This document shows, piece after piece, positions 25,449-34,273 of a stretch of 64,000 nt of DNA (positions are counted from its first letter, which is position 1; the number at the start of each line of letters is the position of its first letter). The notes under the pieces were generated by a model. It saw only the letters and a list, made by a program, of their open reading frames with translations, searched no databases and was not told the origin of the DNA. The stretch is from Bog-473 sp963788125 (GTDB lineage Bacteria > Actinomycetota > Acidimicrobiia > Acidimicrobiales > RAAP-2), in NCBI GenBank assembly GCA_963788125.1, contig CAWBFN010000001.1:1116001-1180000 (forward strand). Direction: 5' to 3'. The position numbers and the translations under genes are program-made.

Positions 25449-25660
25449 GACGCCCCTTCGGCTACGTCACCTTCGATCCAGCGGGCGACGTCACTGGGAT
25501 CGAAGCGGACGAGTCCGCCCACCTTGAGGGCGCGCAACCTCCCGCGCTTGACCTCCGCGTGGACGAACCACTGCTTCGCCTGGACCAGCGCGCAAACGTC
25601 GGGGACTGTCAGCAGCCGCGCCGGAAGGATCGGCGGCGGGATACTCGGGTCTGTTCTCAT
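25445..25660 (-). CDS. AlpA/excisionase-like HTH protein
   Basis: 71 residues from ATG 25660; an earlier in-frame ATG at 25711 is possible. It has the compact excisionase pattern LLTVPDVCALVQAKQWFVHA, then GRLRALKVGGLVRFDPSDVARWI, used to bind DNA and promote excision or regulate the integrase. It is translationally coupled to the downstream helicase. An SOS-box-like site lies upstream. Confidence 0.8.
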   Translation of the reverse strand: MRTDPSIPPPILPARLLTVPDVCALVQAKQWFVHAEVKRGRLRALKVGGLVRFDPSDVARWIEGDVAEGAS

Positions 25661-25914
25661 CACATGCTCAGCCGTTCTGTCCTGGATAGCGCCAGGACCT
25701 ACCGCTGTCATGTGGTGAGGGTTACTCTAGTGCGAACGGGTGTTCGTAGGGTGGATGGTGTGGCGGGCGTTGCTTAGTCATCCTCGCATGACACAGCGGT
25801 AGTGACAGAGCCCCCCGAGCGTCATGAGCGAGCGCAGCGATGGGCGTAACCCTCAGGGGATGAGCGATAGCCGTAGGCCGGGTGGCCCGTTGTGGGCCTC
25901 CCCTGGCAAACGCG
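25661..25914. other. Control region between integrase and xis-helicase genes
   Basis: About 250 bp with no gene. It holds the SOS-box-like palindrome at 25733-25746. The right part includes the imperfect repeat ATGAGCGAGCGCAGCGATGG / GATGAGCGATAGC. Confidence 0.4.
25733..25746 (-). promoter_or_regulatory. SOS box (LexA-binding site)
   Basis: The palindrome CGAACGGGTGTTCG fits the Gram-positive/actinobacterial LexA consensus CGAACRNRYGTTYG at every position. It lies 72 nt upstream of the chosen xis start, with a TAGAGT hexamer about 5 nt further downstream that could be a -10 box. This would induce xis and the helicase when DNA is damaged. The site is seen directly; its use is inferred. Confidence 0.7.
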
Positions 25915-26805
25915 TCAGAGCCGGTCGCCCGGTGCCAACTTCCGGTACGCCGCCTGGGCACGCTCATCTGCCGCCGAAGCCCCATATCTCTGGAGCATCT
26001 GCCGGGACTTCCATCCGAAAATCCTCATCATGTCGCTATCGGCGAACCCCTCCCGAGCGGCGACGTGGGCCGCAGTATGGCGAAACATGTGCGGGTGCAA
26101 TTGGGCGATACCGGCCGCGGCGCATCGCCGACGGAGCATCTGGGCAATCCCGTTGGGTAGGAATGGGCCGCGCCCGCCGAGCCAGAACATGGGTGATGAC
26201 GCACAGATGTGGGTCTTGCGGATGCGGGCGTACCGGTCGAGCGCCTGCGCCGTCTTGGCCGCATAGGGAACGCTCCTGGGCCGGGCGCCCTTGCCGACGA
26301 CACTGACCGTCGAGTGGTCCCAGTTGACGTCCTCGACGCCCAGCATGGCCACTTCGCTGAGCCGAAGGCCACAATCGATGAACAGCCTCAAGATGGCCGT
26401 GTCGCGCCTGTCGACAAAGCTCATCCCGCTGCACACCTTCAAGAGCTTCTTGAGGTCGTCGTCGCTCACGACCGGCACGCTGACCTCGGGCAGCGAGGGT
26501 GGCCCCATCCCGGCCATGGGCGAATCGCTGACCTCCCCTTCCCTGACGGCCCACTTGAAGAACTGGAGCAGTGCCCCGTAACGGATGGCGGCGGTCTTCG
26601 GTTTCCACCGGACCAACTGGTCAGCCTGGAACGCCTCGACCTGCTCCCGAATGACCATGCCCACTGCGGTCGGGTAGCCCGCCGTGACGGAGAACTCCCG
26701 GAATAAGTCCAGCGCTTGGAGGTAGCTCTTGATCGTGCCGGGCGCCCTGTTGCGGGAGCGAAGTGAGATTTCGAAGCTTCTGCGTAGCTCGATGATGTCG
26801 CTCAT
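25915..26805 (-). CDS. Tyrosine recombinase / integrase
   Basis: 296 residues. The core-binding domain is at the N-terminus (GTIKSYLQALDLFREFSV). The catalytic residues are visible: Arg in CGLRLSEVAML, Lys in VGKGARPRSVPYA, His-x-x-Arg in HPHMFRHTAAHVAA, the second His replaced by Trp in FGWKSRQML, and the nucleophile in QRYGASAADERA. It sits 64 nt from the 3' end of a tRNA-Arg gene, the classic position for an integrase inserted at a tRNA. It would integrate and, with the Xis-like protein, excise the element to its left. Confidence 0.92.
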   Translation of the reverse strand: MSDIIELRRSFEISLRSRNRAPGTIKSYLQALDLFREFSVTAGYPTAVGMVIREQVEAFQADQLVRWKPKTAAIRYGALLQFFKWAVREGEVSDSPMAGMGPPSLPEVSVPVVSDDDLKKLLKVCSGMSFVDRRDTAILRLFIDCGLRLSEVAMLGVEDVNWDHSTVSVVGKGARPRSVPYAAKTAQALDRYARIRKTHICASSPMFWLGGRGPFLPNGIAQMLRRRCAAAGIAQLHPHMFRHTAAHVAAREGFADSDMMRIFGWKSRQMLQRYGASAADERAQAAYRKLAPGDRL

Positions 26806-26869
26806 AATTCTGGTTCTATCAGGTCTAGGAGCGCTGCGCTCCCCCCAGTTCTTGCATAATCCCTGCTAG

Positions 26870-26943
26870 CGCCCCCGGCACGATTCGAACGCGCAACCTG
26901 ATGGGTAGAAACCACCTGCTCTATCCAGTTGAGCTACAGGGGC
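26870..26943 (-). tRNA. tRNA-Arg (anticodon TCT)
   Basis: The cloverleaf is complete: acceptor GCCCCTG/CGGGGGC, D arm GCTCAACTGGATAGAGC, anticodon stem GGTGG/CCATC with loop TTTCTAC, and T loop TTCGAAT. Anticodon TCT reads AGA. Its 3' end faces the integrase, so it is the likely attachment site. No CCA is encoded. I could not find a second copy of its 3' end in the window. Confidence 0.93.
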
Positions 26944-27061
26944 AGTGCTGTCCAGCCTGGCATAGAACGTGGCCGGCCCGGCGCCCGCCGGCCGGGTACG
27001 GGCCAGCGACGGGCCGCCCGGTCGTGAGGGGCGGTGCCGTGTGCCACACTTGTGCCCCTTG

Positions 27062-27135
27062 GTGGGCGTAGCTCAGTTGGTTAGAGCGCCAGGTTGTGGT
27101 CCTGGAGGTCGGGGGTTCGAGACCCCTCGCTCACC
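27062..27135 (+). tRNA. tRNA-His (anticodon GTG)
   Basis: Acceptor GTGGGCG/CGCTCAC, D arm GCTCAGTTGGTTAGAGC, anticodon stem CCAGG/CCTGG with loop TTGTGGT, and T arm GGGGGTTCGAGACCCCT. The G at 27061 and C at 27135 fit the extra G-1:C73 pair of tRNA-His. Confidence 0.95.
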
Positions 27136-27180
27136 CCGAGAAGCACCCGACGGCTTTTCCACGCACGGGGGTGGGCCTCA

Positions 27181-27975
27181 GTGGGCATAGGGCGTCAGCG
27201 GACCATCCTTGTCACCGGGGCCTCCTCGGGCATCGGTGCGGCCGTGGCGCGGCTGCTGGCCGGGCGGGGCGACGTCGTCGCCCTCGTGGCGCGACGGGCG
27301 GATCGTCTCGACGCGGTCTTGGCCGACTGTCGGATGACGTCGCCCGAGTCCGAGCGGTGGGTCGCCGACCTCTCGGATCCTCCGGTCGCGGCCGCCCTGG
27401 CGTCGACCATCTGGGAGCACTTCGGCGGAATCGATGTGGTGATCAACAACGCTGGCGTGCCGATGCGCCGCCACGCCAGCCGATTGACCATGGCCGAGGT
27501 GCAGCGGACCATGACCACCAACTACTTCTCCCCCGTCGCCATCACACTGGCCGTACTGCCTCGGATGCTGTCGCGCCGCTCGGGCACGATCGTCAACATC
27601 TCGAGCCTCGGGGGCAGACTGGGCATCGCCGCCGAGGCGGCCTACTGCGGATCGAAGTTCGCGCTCGCGGGCTGGAGCGAAGCCCTGGCCGTCGATCTGG
27701 ACGGCTCCGGGGTGCGCGTGAAATTGATCCTTCCCGGCGCCATCGACACGGAGATCTGGGACCAACCCGGCAACGACCCCGCCCTGTACGACGGGCCCAG
27801 GATCCCCCCGTCGGAGATCTCCCAAGGGATCGCCGACGCCATCGACAGCGACGCTTTCGAGCACTACCTACCCGACATGAAGGCCGTGGTGGAGATGAAG
27901 ACGTCGGGCATCGACGACTTCATGGCCGCGATGCGCACCATGAGCCACGGCGCGACCACGCGAGACACGCCGTGA
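27181..27975 (+). CDS. Short-chain dehydrogenase/reductase (SDR)
   Basis: 264 residues from GTG 27181, which begins right before the Rossmann strand; the upstream frame runs into the tRNA. Motifs: TGASSGIG cofactor loop (about residue 12), NNAGVP, active-site Ser in IVNISSLGG, and YCGSK (Tyr-x3-Lys). It is a classical NAD(P)-dependent SDR. Its stop overlaps the GTG of the next gene, so it forms an operon with the zinc alcohol dehydrogenase. Substrate probably an alcohol or sugar, unknown. Confidence 0.9.
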   Translation: MGIGRQRTILVTGASSGIGAAVARLLAGRGDVVALVARRADRLDAVLADCRMTSPESERWVADLSDPPVAAALASTIWEHFGGIDVVINNAGVPMRRHASRLTMAEVQRTMTTNYFSPVAITLAVLPRMLSRRSGTIVNISSLGGRLGIAAEAAYCGSKFALAGWSEALAVDLDGSGVRVKLILPGAIDTEIWDQPGNDPALYDGPRIPPSEISQGIADAIDSDAFEHYLPDMKAVVEMKTSGIDDFMAAMRTMSHGATTRDTP

Positions 27976-29213
27976 AAGCCCTCCTGTTCGGCTCCCCGCC
28001 CGATCCCGGCGAGATCCGGCCAACGCCCGGCGACGAGTTGGAGACCATGCTGGCCGGGCTCCCCTTCGGGCTGCACACCGTCGAGGACGCCCAGCTGGTG
28101 CGTCCGGACTGGGTGATCACGCGCCCGATCTTGGCGGGGATCTGCGGCTCTGACGCCAAGTTGGTGCTCGGCGACTTCAGCACGGGTGACATCGACAATC
28201 CCATGGCGGCGTTCTCCTCCCTCCCCCACGTCCCGGGTCACGAGGTGGTGGCCGAGGTGGTGGCGCTCGGTCCCGAGGCCACCGGGCTCGAGGTCGGTCA
28301 GCGCGTCGTCCTCAACCCGTGGCTCACGTGCGCTCCACGAGGAATCGACCCCCTCTGCCCGCCGTGCACCGCCGGAGACCTCAGCCGGTGCTGGAGTTTC
28401 ACCATGGGCGATCTCGGCCCGGGTGTCCATGTCGGCGTGACCACCCGGGCTCCGGGGGCGTGGGCCGAGCTCCTGGCCGCGCACGACTCCATGCTCATTC
28501 CCATCCCCGACGGGATCTCGAATGAGGCGGCGGTGTTGGCCGATCCCTTCTCGGTGTCGCTCCACGCCATCGTGCGCAACCCACCCCCGATCGATGGGCG
28601 GGTGGTGGTCTTTGGCGCGGGGGCATTGGGCCTCACCAGCGTGGCCATCCTGCGGATGCTCCACCCCGGCGTGGAGGTCGGCGTGGTGGCGCGCTTCGAG
28701 GCACAGCGCGACATGGCCCTCCGATTCGGTGCCAGCAGGGTATTCGACCACGAGCCCCATCTGGCACTGGTCGAGGCACTGGCGGAGTGGTCGGGGGCGG
28801 TTCTCCACGCGCCGGTAGGCGGGCTACCCATGACCCACCCCGGGCACATCGATGTGGTCTACGACACCATCGCCAAGGCCGAGACCCTCGAGATCGGCGT
28901 CCGGGTGCTTGCGGACCGAGGGCGCCTCGTCTACACGGGAGTCTCGACGCCGCAACGGTGGGAGTGGACGCCCATCTACTTCAAGGAGCTCATCGTCACC
29001 GGCTCCAACGCCTTCGGCCTCGAGGAGTTGGACGGGGTACGCCAGCATGCCATTGCCCACTACCTCGAGCTGCTCTCCGATGGGCGGCTGGACATCACCC
29101 CGATGTTGACCCATCGCTTCGCGCTGACCGAGTGGTGGGACGCGCTCAAGGTCATCGCCCGGCAGGGTGAGAGCGGAGCGCTCAAAGTGGCCTTTACGCC
29201 CAACGGCGCATGA
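27972..29213 (+). CDS. Zinc-dependent alcohol dehydrogenase (MDR family)
   Basis: 413 residues from GTG 27972. The catalytic zinc site is suggested by AGICGSDAKLV (Cys), LPHVPGHEVVAEVV (His-Glu), and the cofactor loop by VVFGAGALGLTSVAI. A cluster with Cys residues (CAPRGIDPLCPPCTAGDLSRC) fits a structural zinc lobe. It oxidises an alcohol or polyol with NAD(P). It is coupled to the upstream SDR and convergent with the sugar kinase. Confidence 0.88.
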   Translation: MKALLFGSPPDPGEIRPTPGDELETMLAGLPFGLHTVEDAQLVRPDWVITRPILAGICGSDAKLVLGDFSTGDIDNPMAAFSSLPHVPGHEVVAEVVALGPEATGLEVGQRVVLNPWLTCAPRGIDPLCPPCTAGDLSRCWSFTMGDLGPGVHVGVTTRAPGAWAELLAAHDSMLIPIPDGISNEAAVLADPFSVSLHAIVRNPPPIDGRVVVFGAGALGLTSVAILRMLHPGVEVGVVARFEAQRDMALRFGASRVFDHEPHLALVEALAEWSGAVLHAPVGGLPMTHPGHIDVVYDTIAKAETLEIGVRVLADRGRLVYTGVSTPQRWEWTPIYFKELIVTGSNAFGLEELDGVRQHAIAHYLELLSDGRLDITPMLTHRFALTEWWDALKVIARQGESGALKVAFTPNGA

Positions 29214-29217
29214 CCGC

Positions 29218-30633
29218 CTACGGGCCGGCGCCCAGTTCGCAGAATCGACGGTAGCGGGAGTCGGTGGCGCGGACCCAGTCCGGATCGGGTCCGATCCGGC
29301 GACCCACCCGGGCCCACCGCCTCGAGTCGTCGAGCGACCGCTCCAGGCCCGCCGCCAGCCGGGCGAAGAAGGCGGCACCGAGCGCCGCTCCGTCGGGGAC
29401 GGCCACCGCATCGACCGGCAGCCCGGTGGCGTCGGCCACCGCTGCCATCCAGGCGGTGGTCATTGAGCCGCCGCCACTGGCGACGATCCGCCCCGGAGCG
29501 ACGCCCGACAGGTCAATGATGCGGCGAATGACGAAGCCGCTGGCCTCGAATGCCGCTCGCTCGAGCGCCTCTGGACCCGAGGAGATGTCGAGCCCGTGCA
29601 GGCCGGCACGCAGGGTGTGGTCGTCGAACGGCGTGCGCTCGCCGCGCAGGTAGGGCAGCCACACCGGCACGCGGTCCGGCACCCCGAGGCGCGGCGCGAG
29701 GTGTTCGCGGTCCGGGCCGGGGCGAGGGACGCCGCGAATCAGCCCGCGGGCCCAGTCGACGAAGAGCGCGCCGGCATTGCTCGGCCCCCCGATGAGGTAC
29801 CGCTCCGGGGTGGTATGGGGATAGCTGATCAGGCCCGGCACCTCCGTCCATTCCCCGCTGACCACCCAGACGATCAGCGTGGCGCCGAAGATGACGTGGA
29901 CGTCGCCCGGCATGTCGGCGCCGGCCACCACCTGATCGCACAGCGCGTCGATGGACCCACCGGCGAACACGGTGTCGCTGCCGGGCAGGGTGCCCCCGGC
30001 CTGGCCCATCGGGACGACCAGGGGAAGTTGCGGGCGCTCCACTCCGATCGCATGGAGGAGTTCGTCGTTCCAGCCGCCGCCCGAGTGCACTGGCCCCATG
30101 GAGGCTGTCACGCCGGTGTCGACGGCGGGAACACCGGCCAGTGCGTGGGTGGCGACGGCCTGGCACGGCCAGTAGCCCGCCGCGTCGGGCGCGGCGGCGT
30201 GCGCCCACCGCAGGAAGCCCTCCGTGTCGACCATCGCGCCCGTGGGGTCGGGACCGGCCGGGGAAGCGCCCGCACAGGCGGGCGAGACGGCGGACCGACC
30301 TTCCCGGTCGCCGTAGAGGAGCCCGGGCAGCACCGGCACGCCCCGGCGATCGACCGCGGTGAGCGAGGGGACCATGGAGGCGACAGCCACCGCGGCGGGC
30401 GAGCCCCCCCCTCCGTCGACCAGTGCCGCCGACAGGTCGGCGTAGGCGCGACGCGGGCCGATGCGCCAGGCCCGCCGTGCATCGTGGCGCAGCTCGTCGG
30501 GCACCGCCGTCAGCACCCGATGGGCCACCCGGCTCCGGGCGACGACCCCACCGTCCTCGTCCACGGCCAATGCCTTCACCGCGGTGGTCCCGATATCGAC
30601 GCCGACGGAGATCGGCCCATGTGCCCTGCTCAC
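29218..30633 (-). CDS. FGGY-family carbohydrate kinase
   Basis: 471 residues. ATP-binding GVDIGTTAVKALAVD at the N-terminus and the C-terminal VASGGGSMTTAWMAAVADAT motif belong to the FGGY (xylulokinase/gluconokinase) family, with LPYLRGERTPF as the typical middle motif. It phosphorylates a sugar or polyol; substrate not predictable from sequence. The gene is adjacent to dehydrogenases, suggesting one catabolic set. The 3' end converges with the alcohol dehydrogenase gene, 4 bp apart. Confidence 0.88.
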   Translation of the reverse strand: MSRAHGPISVGVDIGTTAVKALAVDEDGGVVARSRVAHRVLTAVPDELRHDARRAWRIGPRRAYADLSAALVDGGGGSPAAVAVASMVPSLTAVDRRGVPVLPGLLYGDREGRSAVSPACAGASPAGPDPTGAMVDTEGFLRWAHAAAPDAAGYWPCQAVATHALAGVPAVDTGVTASMGPVHSGGGWNDELLHAIGVERPQLPLVVPMGQAGGTLPGSDTVFAGGSIDALCDQVVAGADMPGDVHVIFGATLIVWVVSGEWTEVPGLISYPHTTPERYLIGGPSNAGALFVDWARGLIRGVPRPGPDREHLAPRLGVPDRVPVWLPYLRGERTPFDDHTLRAGLHGLDISSGPEALERAAFEASGFVIRRIIDLSGVAPGRIVASGGGSMTTAWMAAVADATGLPVDAVAVPDGAALGAAFFARLAAGLERSLDDSRRWARVGRRIGPDPDWVRATDSRYRRFCELGAGP

Positions 30634-30704
30634 CGTCTGAGGATCCGTGACATGATGCCCGCCATTATTGACGATCCTCCCCCCAGCGATCGGAGTAGGG
30701 AACG

Positions 30705-31688
30705 ATGAGCGACCGACGGCCGAAAGCCCTGGTCACCGCGGCGGTGAGCGGTCCCGGTCTCGACCTGCTCGGCCAGCTGGCGGATCTCGTGCTCGATTCG
30801 TGGCTCGCGCAGCCCCAACTCCGCATCTACAACGCCCAGCAGCTGGCCGACCGGGTGGCGCTCGAGGGCGCCACCATCGTCGTGGTCGAGAGCGACGTGT
30901 GCGGCGCCGAGCTCTACGAGCACCCGATCATCGCCGTGGCCAGCTGTCGAGGCGATCCCACCAACGTGGACATCGCCGCGGCGACGGCGGCCGGGGTCCC
31001 CGTGCTGCGAGCACCGGGACGCAATGCGGACGCGGTGGCAGAGCTCGCCGTCGCCCTCCTCTTCGCCGCGACACGGGGACTGATCCCGGCCGACCGGGAC
31101 GTGCGGGCCGGTGACATCTACCGCGACGGCAAAATCCCCTACCAGCGCTACCGAGCCTGGGAGTTGGCCGGCAAGACGGTCGGCCTGGTGGGCCTGGGCG
31201 CGGTTGGACGGGCTCTGCGTTGGCGCCTTCGCGGTCTGGGCATGGACGTGTTGGCCTACGATCCCTTCGTTCCCGATGCCACCTCCACACTGGACGAGCT
31301 CCTGGAGCGCTCCGACGTGATCTCCGTGCATGCTCCGGTTACCGAGGAGACGTCGGGCATGATCGGCCGGGAGGAGTTCGCCCGGATGCGGGACGGCGTG
31401 GTCTACCTCAACACGGCCCGGGCCAGGATCCACGACACCGACGCCCTCGTGGCGGCGCTGCGGTCGGGCAAGATCGGGGCCGCCGGGCTCGACCACTTCG
31501 AGGGTGAGTTCCTGGCCGCCGACCATCCGCTGACCGAGTTCCCCACGGTGGTGCTGACCCCGCACATCGGTGGCGCCACCTACAACACCGAGTCCAATCA
31601 CACCAGCACGATCGCAGAGGACCTGTGCCGGCTCCTGGCGGGGGCGAGGCCCCTGCACGTGGTCAATCCCGAAGTCCTTCCCGGCTGA
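30705..31688 (+). CDS. D-isomer-specific 2-hydroxyacid dehydrogenase
   Basis: 327 residues. NAD-binding loop VGLVGLGAVGRALRWRL (about residue 165), substrate Arg in VYLNTARARIHD, Glu in FEGEFLA and catalytic His in LTPHIGGATYN are in family order. Long N-terminal catalytic lobe is present (ASCRGDPTNVDI). It reduces or oxidises a 2-keto/2-hydroxy acid with NAD(P). Divergent from the FGGY kinase, 71 bp apart, it may share its control region. Confidence 0.9.
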   Translation: MSDRRPKALVTAAVSGPGLDLLGQLADLVLDSWLAQPQLRIYNAQQLADRVALEGATIVVVESDVCGAELYEHPIIAVASCRGDPTNVDIAAATAAGVPVLRAPGRNADAVAELAVALLFAATRGLIPADRDVRAGDIYRDGKIPYQRYRAWELAGKTVGLVGLGAVGRALRWRLRGLGMDVLAYDPFVPDATSTLDELLERSDVISVHAPVTEETSGMIGREEFARMRDGVVYLNTARARIHDTDALVAALRSGKIGAAGLDHFEGEFLAADHPLTEFPTVVLTPHIGGATYNTESNHTSTIAEDLCRLLAGARPLHVVNPEVLPG

Positions 31689-31689
31689 C

Positions 31690-32418
31690 GTGAGCGCCTC
31701 GCAACCGACCATCATCGCCACCAGCATCGGGTTCCAGCCCGATGGTCCCGACCCTCAGAACGTGCGGCCCGGCCCGTTGTTCGACCTGGCGACCGACCTG
31801 GCGCGGTCCGGGCGGCACCCACGCATCTGCACGATCGCCACGGCCACCGGTGATGACTCGGCGCGCCTGGCCGCCGTGCACAACGCCTTCTCCAAGCTCG
31901 GCATGGTGAGCTCGCATCTGGCCCTGTTCCCGATGCCGAACGTGCCCGACATCCGGGAGCACCTCCTGGCGCAGGACGTCGTCTGGGTCGGGGGTGGGAG
32001 CACCGCCAACCTGCTCGCGTTGTGGCGCCTGCACGGCCTCCATCTCGCCCTGCGGGAGTGCTGGGAGGCCGGCGTAGTGCTCGCCGGGGTATCTGCCGGG
32101 TCCCTGTGCTGGCATGTCGGTGGGACGACGGACTCGTTCGGTCCGGACCTTCGCGCGGTCACCGACGGCCTCGGCTTTCTTCCCTATAGCAACAGTCCCC
32201 ACCACGACGCCGAGGCCCAGCGGCGTCCCCTGATCCATCGTCTGATCGCGGAGGGTACCCTCCCGGACGGCTACGCCACCGAGAACGGGACCGGACTCGT
32301 CTTTTTCGGCACAGAGCTCCAGGAGGCCGTCACCGAGGTGCCCGGTAAGTCGGCATACTCCCTGCGTCGGAGCGGGGACTCGGTCGTCGAGAGCCCCTTG
32401 CCGACCCGGTTGCTCTGA
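31690..32418 (+). CDS. Peptidase E-like (S51 family) protein
   Basis: 242 residues from GTG 31690, two bases after the previous stop. The nucleophile Ser lies in LAGVSAGSLCWHVGG, with the preceding VVWVGGGSTANLLALWR typical of the S51 fold. The C-terminal half carries a conserved His (SNSPHHDAEAQRR). S51 enzymes cleave Asp-X dipeptides or act on cyanophycin-type substrates in the cytosol. Here it likely forms an operon with the dehydrogenase. Confidence 0.85.
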   Translation: MSASQPTIIATSIGFQPDGPDPQNVRPGPLFDLATDLARSGRHPRICTIATATGDDSARLAAVHNAFSKLGMVSSHLALFPMPNVPDIREHLLAQDVVWVGGGSTANLLALWRLHGLHLALRECWEAGVVLAGVSAGSLCWHVGGTTDSFGPDLRAVTDGLGFLPYSNSPHHDAEAQRRPLIHRLIAEGTLPDGYATENGTGLVFFGTELQEAVTEVPGKSAYSLRRSGDSVVESPLPTRLL

Positions 32419-32466
32419 GGATCAGCGGCCTGCCGGAGGCGCCCCGGCGCGGGAGACGGCGATCGC

Positions 32467-33960
32467 TCAGTTCGTGATCCGCCCGTAGTACTGGGCCTGG
32501 CCGAAGCTGAAGATCCCGCCGTCGGCCGCCACCAGCCAGTAGGCGTCGGCAGTACCTCCCGCCGCCATGCCCACCACCGGTGCCGCCAGGACACGCCCCC
32601 CCATCGATCCCGCGAACTCCGCTTGGCCGAAGCAGAACACGCCCCCGTCCGACGCCTCGAACCGGTAGCCCAGGCCGTTGGACAGAGGTTCGATACCAAC
32701 GATGGGCCGAGCCAGCTCGATGGAGCCGGTACTGCCGAAGAAGGGCGCGCCAAAGCTGAACACGCCACCGTCGGACCCCACCAGCCAGTACCCGTGGGTA
32801 GCAGGGTCCGCGGCCATGCCCACCACCGGGCGATTGAGCACGCGGCCACCCATGCTGCCCCGGAACGGCGCATCGCCGAAGGTGAACACACCGCCGTCCG
32901 ACGCCACCAGCCAGTACCCGTCGCCGTCAGGAGTGGCGGCCATGCCGACGATGGGCGCCGTCAGGTGGAGTGAACCCGTACTCCCATAGAAGGGCGCGTC
33001 GCCGAAGGCGAAGACGCCGCCGTCCGATGCCACCAGCCAGTACCCGCCGCCATCGGGGGTGGCGGTGATCCCCACGATGGGCGAGTTGAGCGAAACGCCG
33101 GCCACTGATCCGTAGTAGGTCGCCGCGCCGAACGCGGCGACGGTCCCGTCGGACTCGGCTTCCCAGTAGCCGCCACCGTCGGGGAGTGTGGCGATGCCGA
33201 TCACGTGCGGCGGAGCGAGCACGCTCGCCACGACCTGCGGCCAGGTGAGCGTGACGTCGGTGGGCGGAGCACCGCATGTGCCGACCACCAGGGCGGCGAT
33301 GGATCCCCCGGGCGAGGCGGTGGCCGAGTATGCGGCCCCCATCACGAGCGTCGGAGCGGCCGGTCCGCACGAAGCGAACTGGTGCAGGATGATGTCGCGG
33401 TGACCCCAGCACCCCGAGGGGTCCTGGGCGGTGCAGTCCTCGTTGGTGGACGGGTCCTGGGGACCGCCCAAGCCGTCGGAGTACATCCAGTAGTAGTCGG
33501 CACCGAAGACCGAGCTCAATCCGCCGGCCCAAATGGAGCCACCCCAGCTCACCGGGCTGCCGCCGCTCAGTGTGGCGGGAATCGCCGGATCGCTCGCCGA
33601 GGCGCCGCCCAGCTGGGCCGCGGCGTCGAGCTGCGCCGACATGTAGGCAATGGGGGGAAGACCCCGATCGATTCTTTCCTCGTTGAGAACGATGAACATC
33701 TGCTCGGAGACGGGCAGCGTCGCGACGGTGTCCTCGGCGACGTTCATCGGGCCAACCCCCTCGTCCGCCCGGGCAGTGTCGATGGAGGCCAGGTAGTCCG
33801 AGCTGCTCATCGGGATGTTCCCCGGGGGACTGTCGGGAGGGAGGATGCCCACCGCGCCGGCGGGGACGGACAGACAGGTCACCAGTGCCGCCGTGACCGC
33901 CGCGGCGGTCCGGACCCCCCACGCGGACGCCAGCCGTCGCGCGCCTCGCCTCGTCGCCAC
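32467..33960 (-). CDS. Exported CAP/SCP-domain protein with six propeller-like repeats
   Basis: About 497 residues from GTG 33960, which has a GGAGGAGG site upstream; ATG 33987 is an alternative. A signal peptide (AAAVTAALVTCLSVPAGAVG) is followed by a CAP-like domain at about residues 60-220 (LNEERIDRGLPPIAYM, WGHRDIILHQFASCG). Six repeats follow (GGYWLVASDGGVFAFGDAPF type) that match those in the protein at 18520. It acts outside the cell. A probable c-di-GMP-I riboswitch occupies its leader, so expression should follow c-di-GMP levels. Confidence 0.88.
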   Translation of the reverse strand: MATRRGARRLASAWGVRTAAAVTAALVTCLSVPAGAVGILPPDSPPGNIPMSSSDYLASIDTARADEGVGPMNVAEDTVATLPVSEQMFIVLNEERIDRGLPPIAYMSAQLDAAAQLGGASASDPAIPATLSGGSPVSWGGSIWAGGLSSVFGADYYWMYSDGLGGPQDPSTNEDCTAQDPSGCWGHRDIILHQFASCGPAAPTLVMGAAYSATASPGGSIAALVVGTCGAPPTDVTLTWPQVVASVLAPPHVIGIATLPDGGGYWEAESDGTVAAFGAATYYGSVAGVSLNSPIVGITATPDGGGYWLVASDGGVFAFGDAPFYGSTGSLHLTAPIVGMAATPDGDGYWLVASDGGVFTFGDAPFRGSMGGRVLNRPVVGMAADPATHGYWLVGSDGGVFSFGAPFFGSTGSIELARPIVGIEPLSNGLGYRFEASDGGVFCFGQAEFAGSMGGRVLAAPVVGMAAGGTADAYWLVAADGGIFSFGQAQYYGRITN

Positions 33961-34014
33961 CTGCCTGCCACCTCCTCCACGGATCACCGAGGAGTGGGGC
34001 GTGGCGGAATGCTG

Positions 34015-34112
34015 CGGTCCCCGATGGGGACCGTTCCGGCAACCCGGCTAACTCAGAGAGTCCCGTAGCTTTGCGTCGCCCCCTCGCGGGGGGTTTGCCT
34101 TTGTCGCCCCAA
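34015..34112 (-). ncRNA. c-di-GMP-I riboswitch (GEMM-I) with downstream hairpin
   Basis: On the minus strand: GGCAAACC, a stem CCCCC-GCGA-GGGGG, then CGACGCAAAGCTACGGGA, a small stem CTCTCTGAG, and TAGCCGGGTTGCC closing P1 with GGCAAACC. These are the conserved blocks of the GEMM-I aptamer, including the GNRA tetraloop of P1b. A perfect 8-bp hairpin, CGGTCCCCATCGGGGACCG, follows at 34015-34033 and could act as an expression platform, though no T-run follows. It lies 55 nt before the start of the CAP-domain gene. Confidence 0.85.
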
Positions 34113-34273
34113 AGTATGACCGCAGATCCACCGCCACAGCCCGAGGAATGACCACGTGCAACCAAACTGCAACCGGGGTGGGGAAGGTGACGAGCGGGTC
34201 AACCAACGTTTGTGTGGCCGCCCTCGAGCGCCTCCGTTCGACGGCGACACCGGTCAACACCGAGAATGGGGAG

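Noticed and set aside
1..26869. Second copy of the tRNA-Arg 3' end (other attachment site)
   Set aside because: I looked for the T-arm and acceptor sequence of tRNA-Arg in the left region and found no convincing copy, so the far border of the element is not called.
27096..29213. Single 705-codon ORF spanning the SDR and alcohol dehydrogenase genes
   Set aside because: Its first ~290 codons are the SDR gene read in the wrong frame. The real dehydrogenase starts at GTG 27972.
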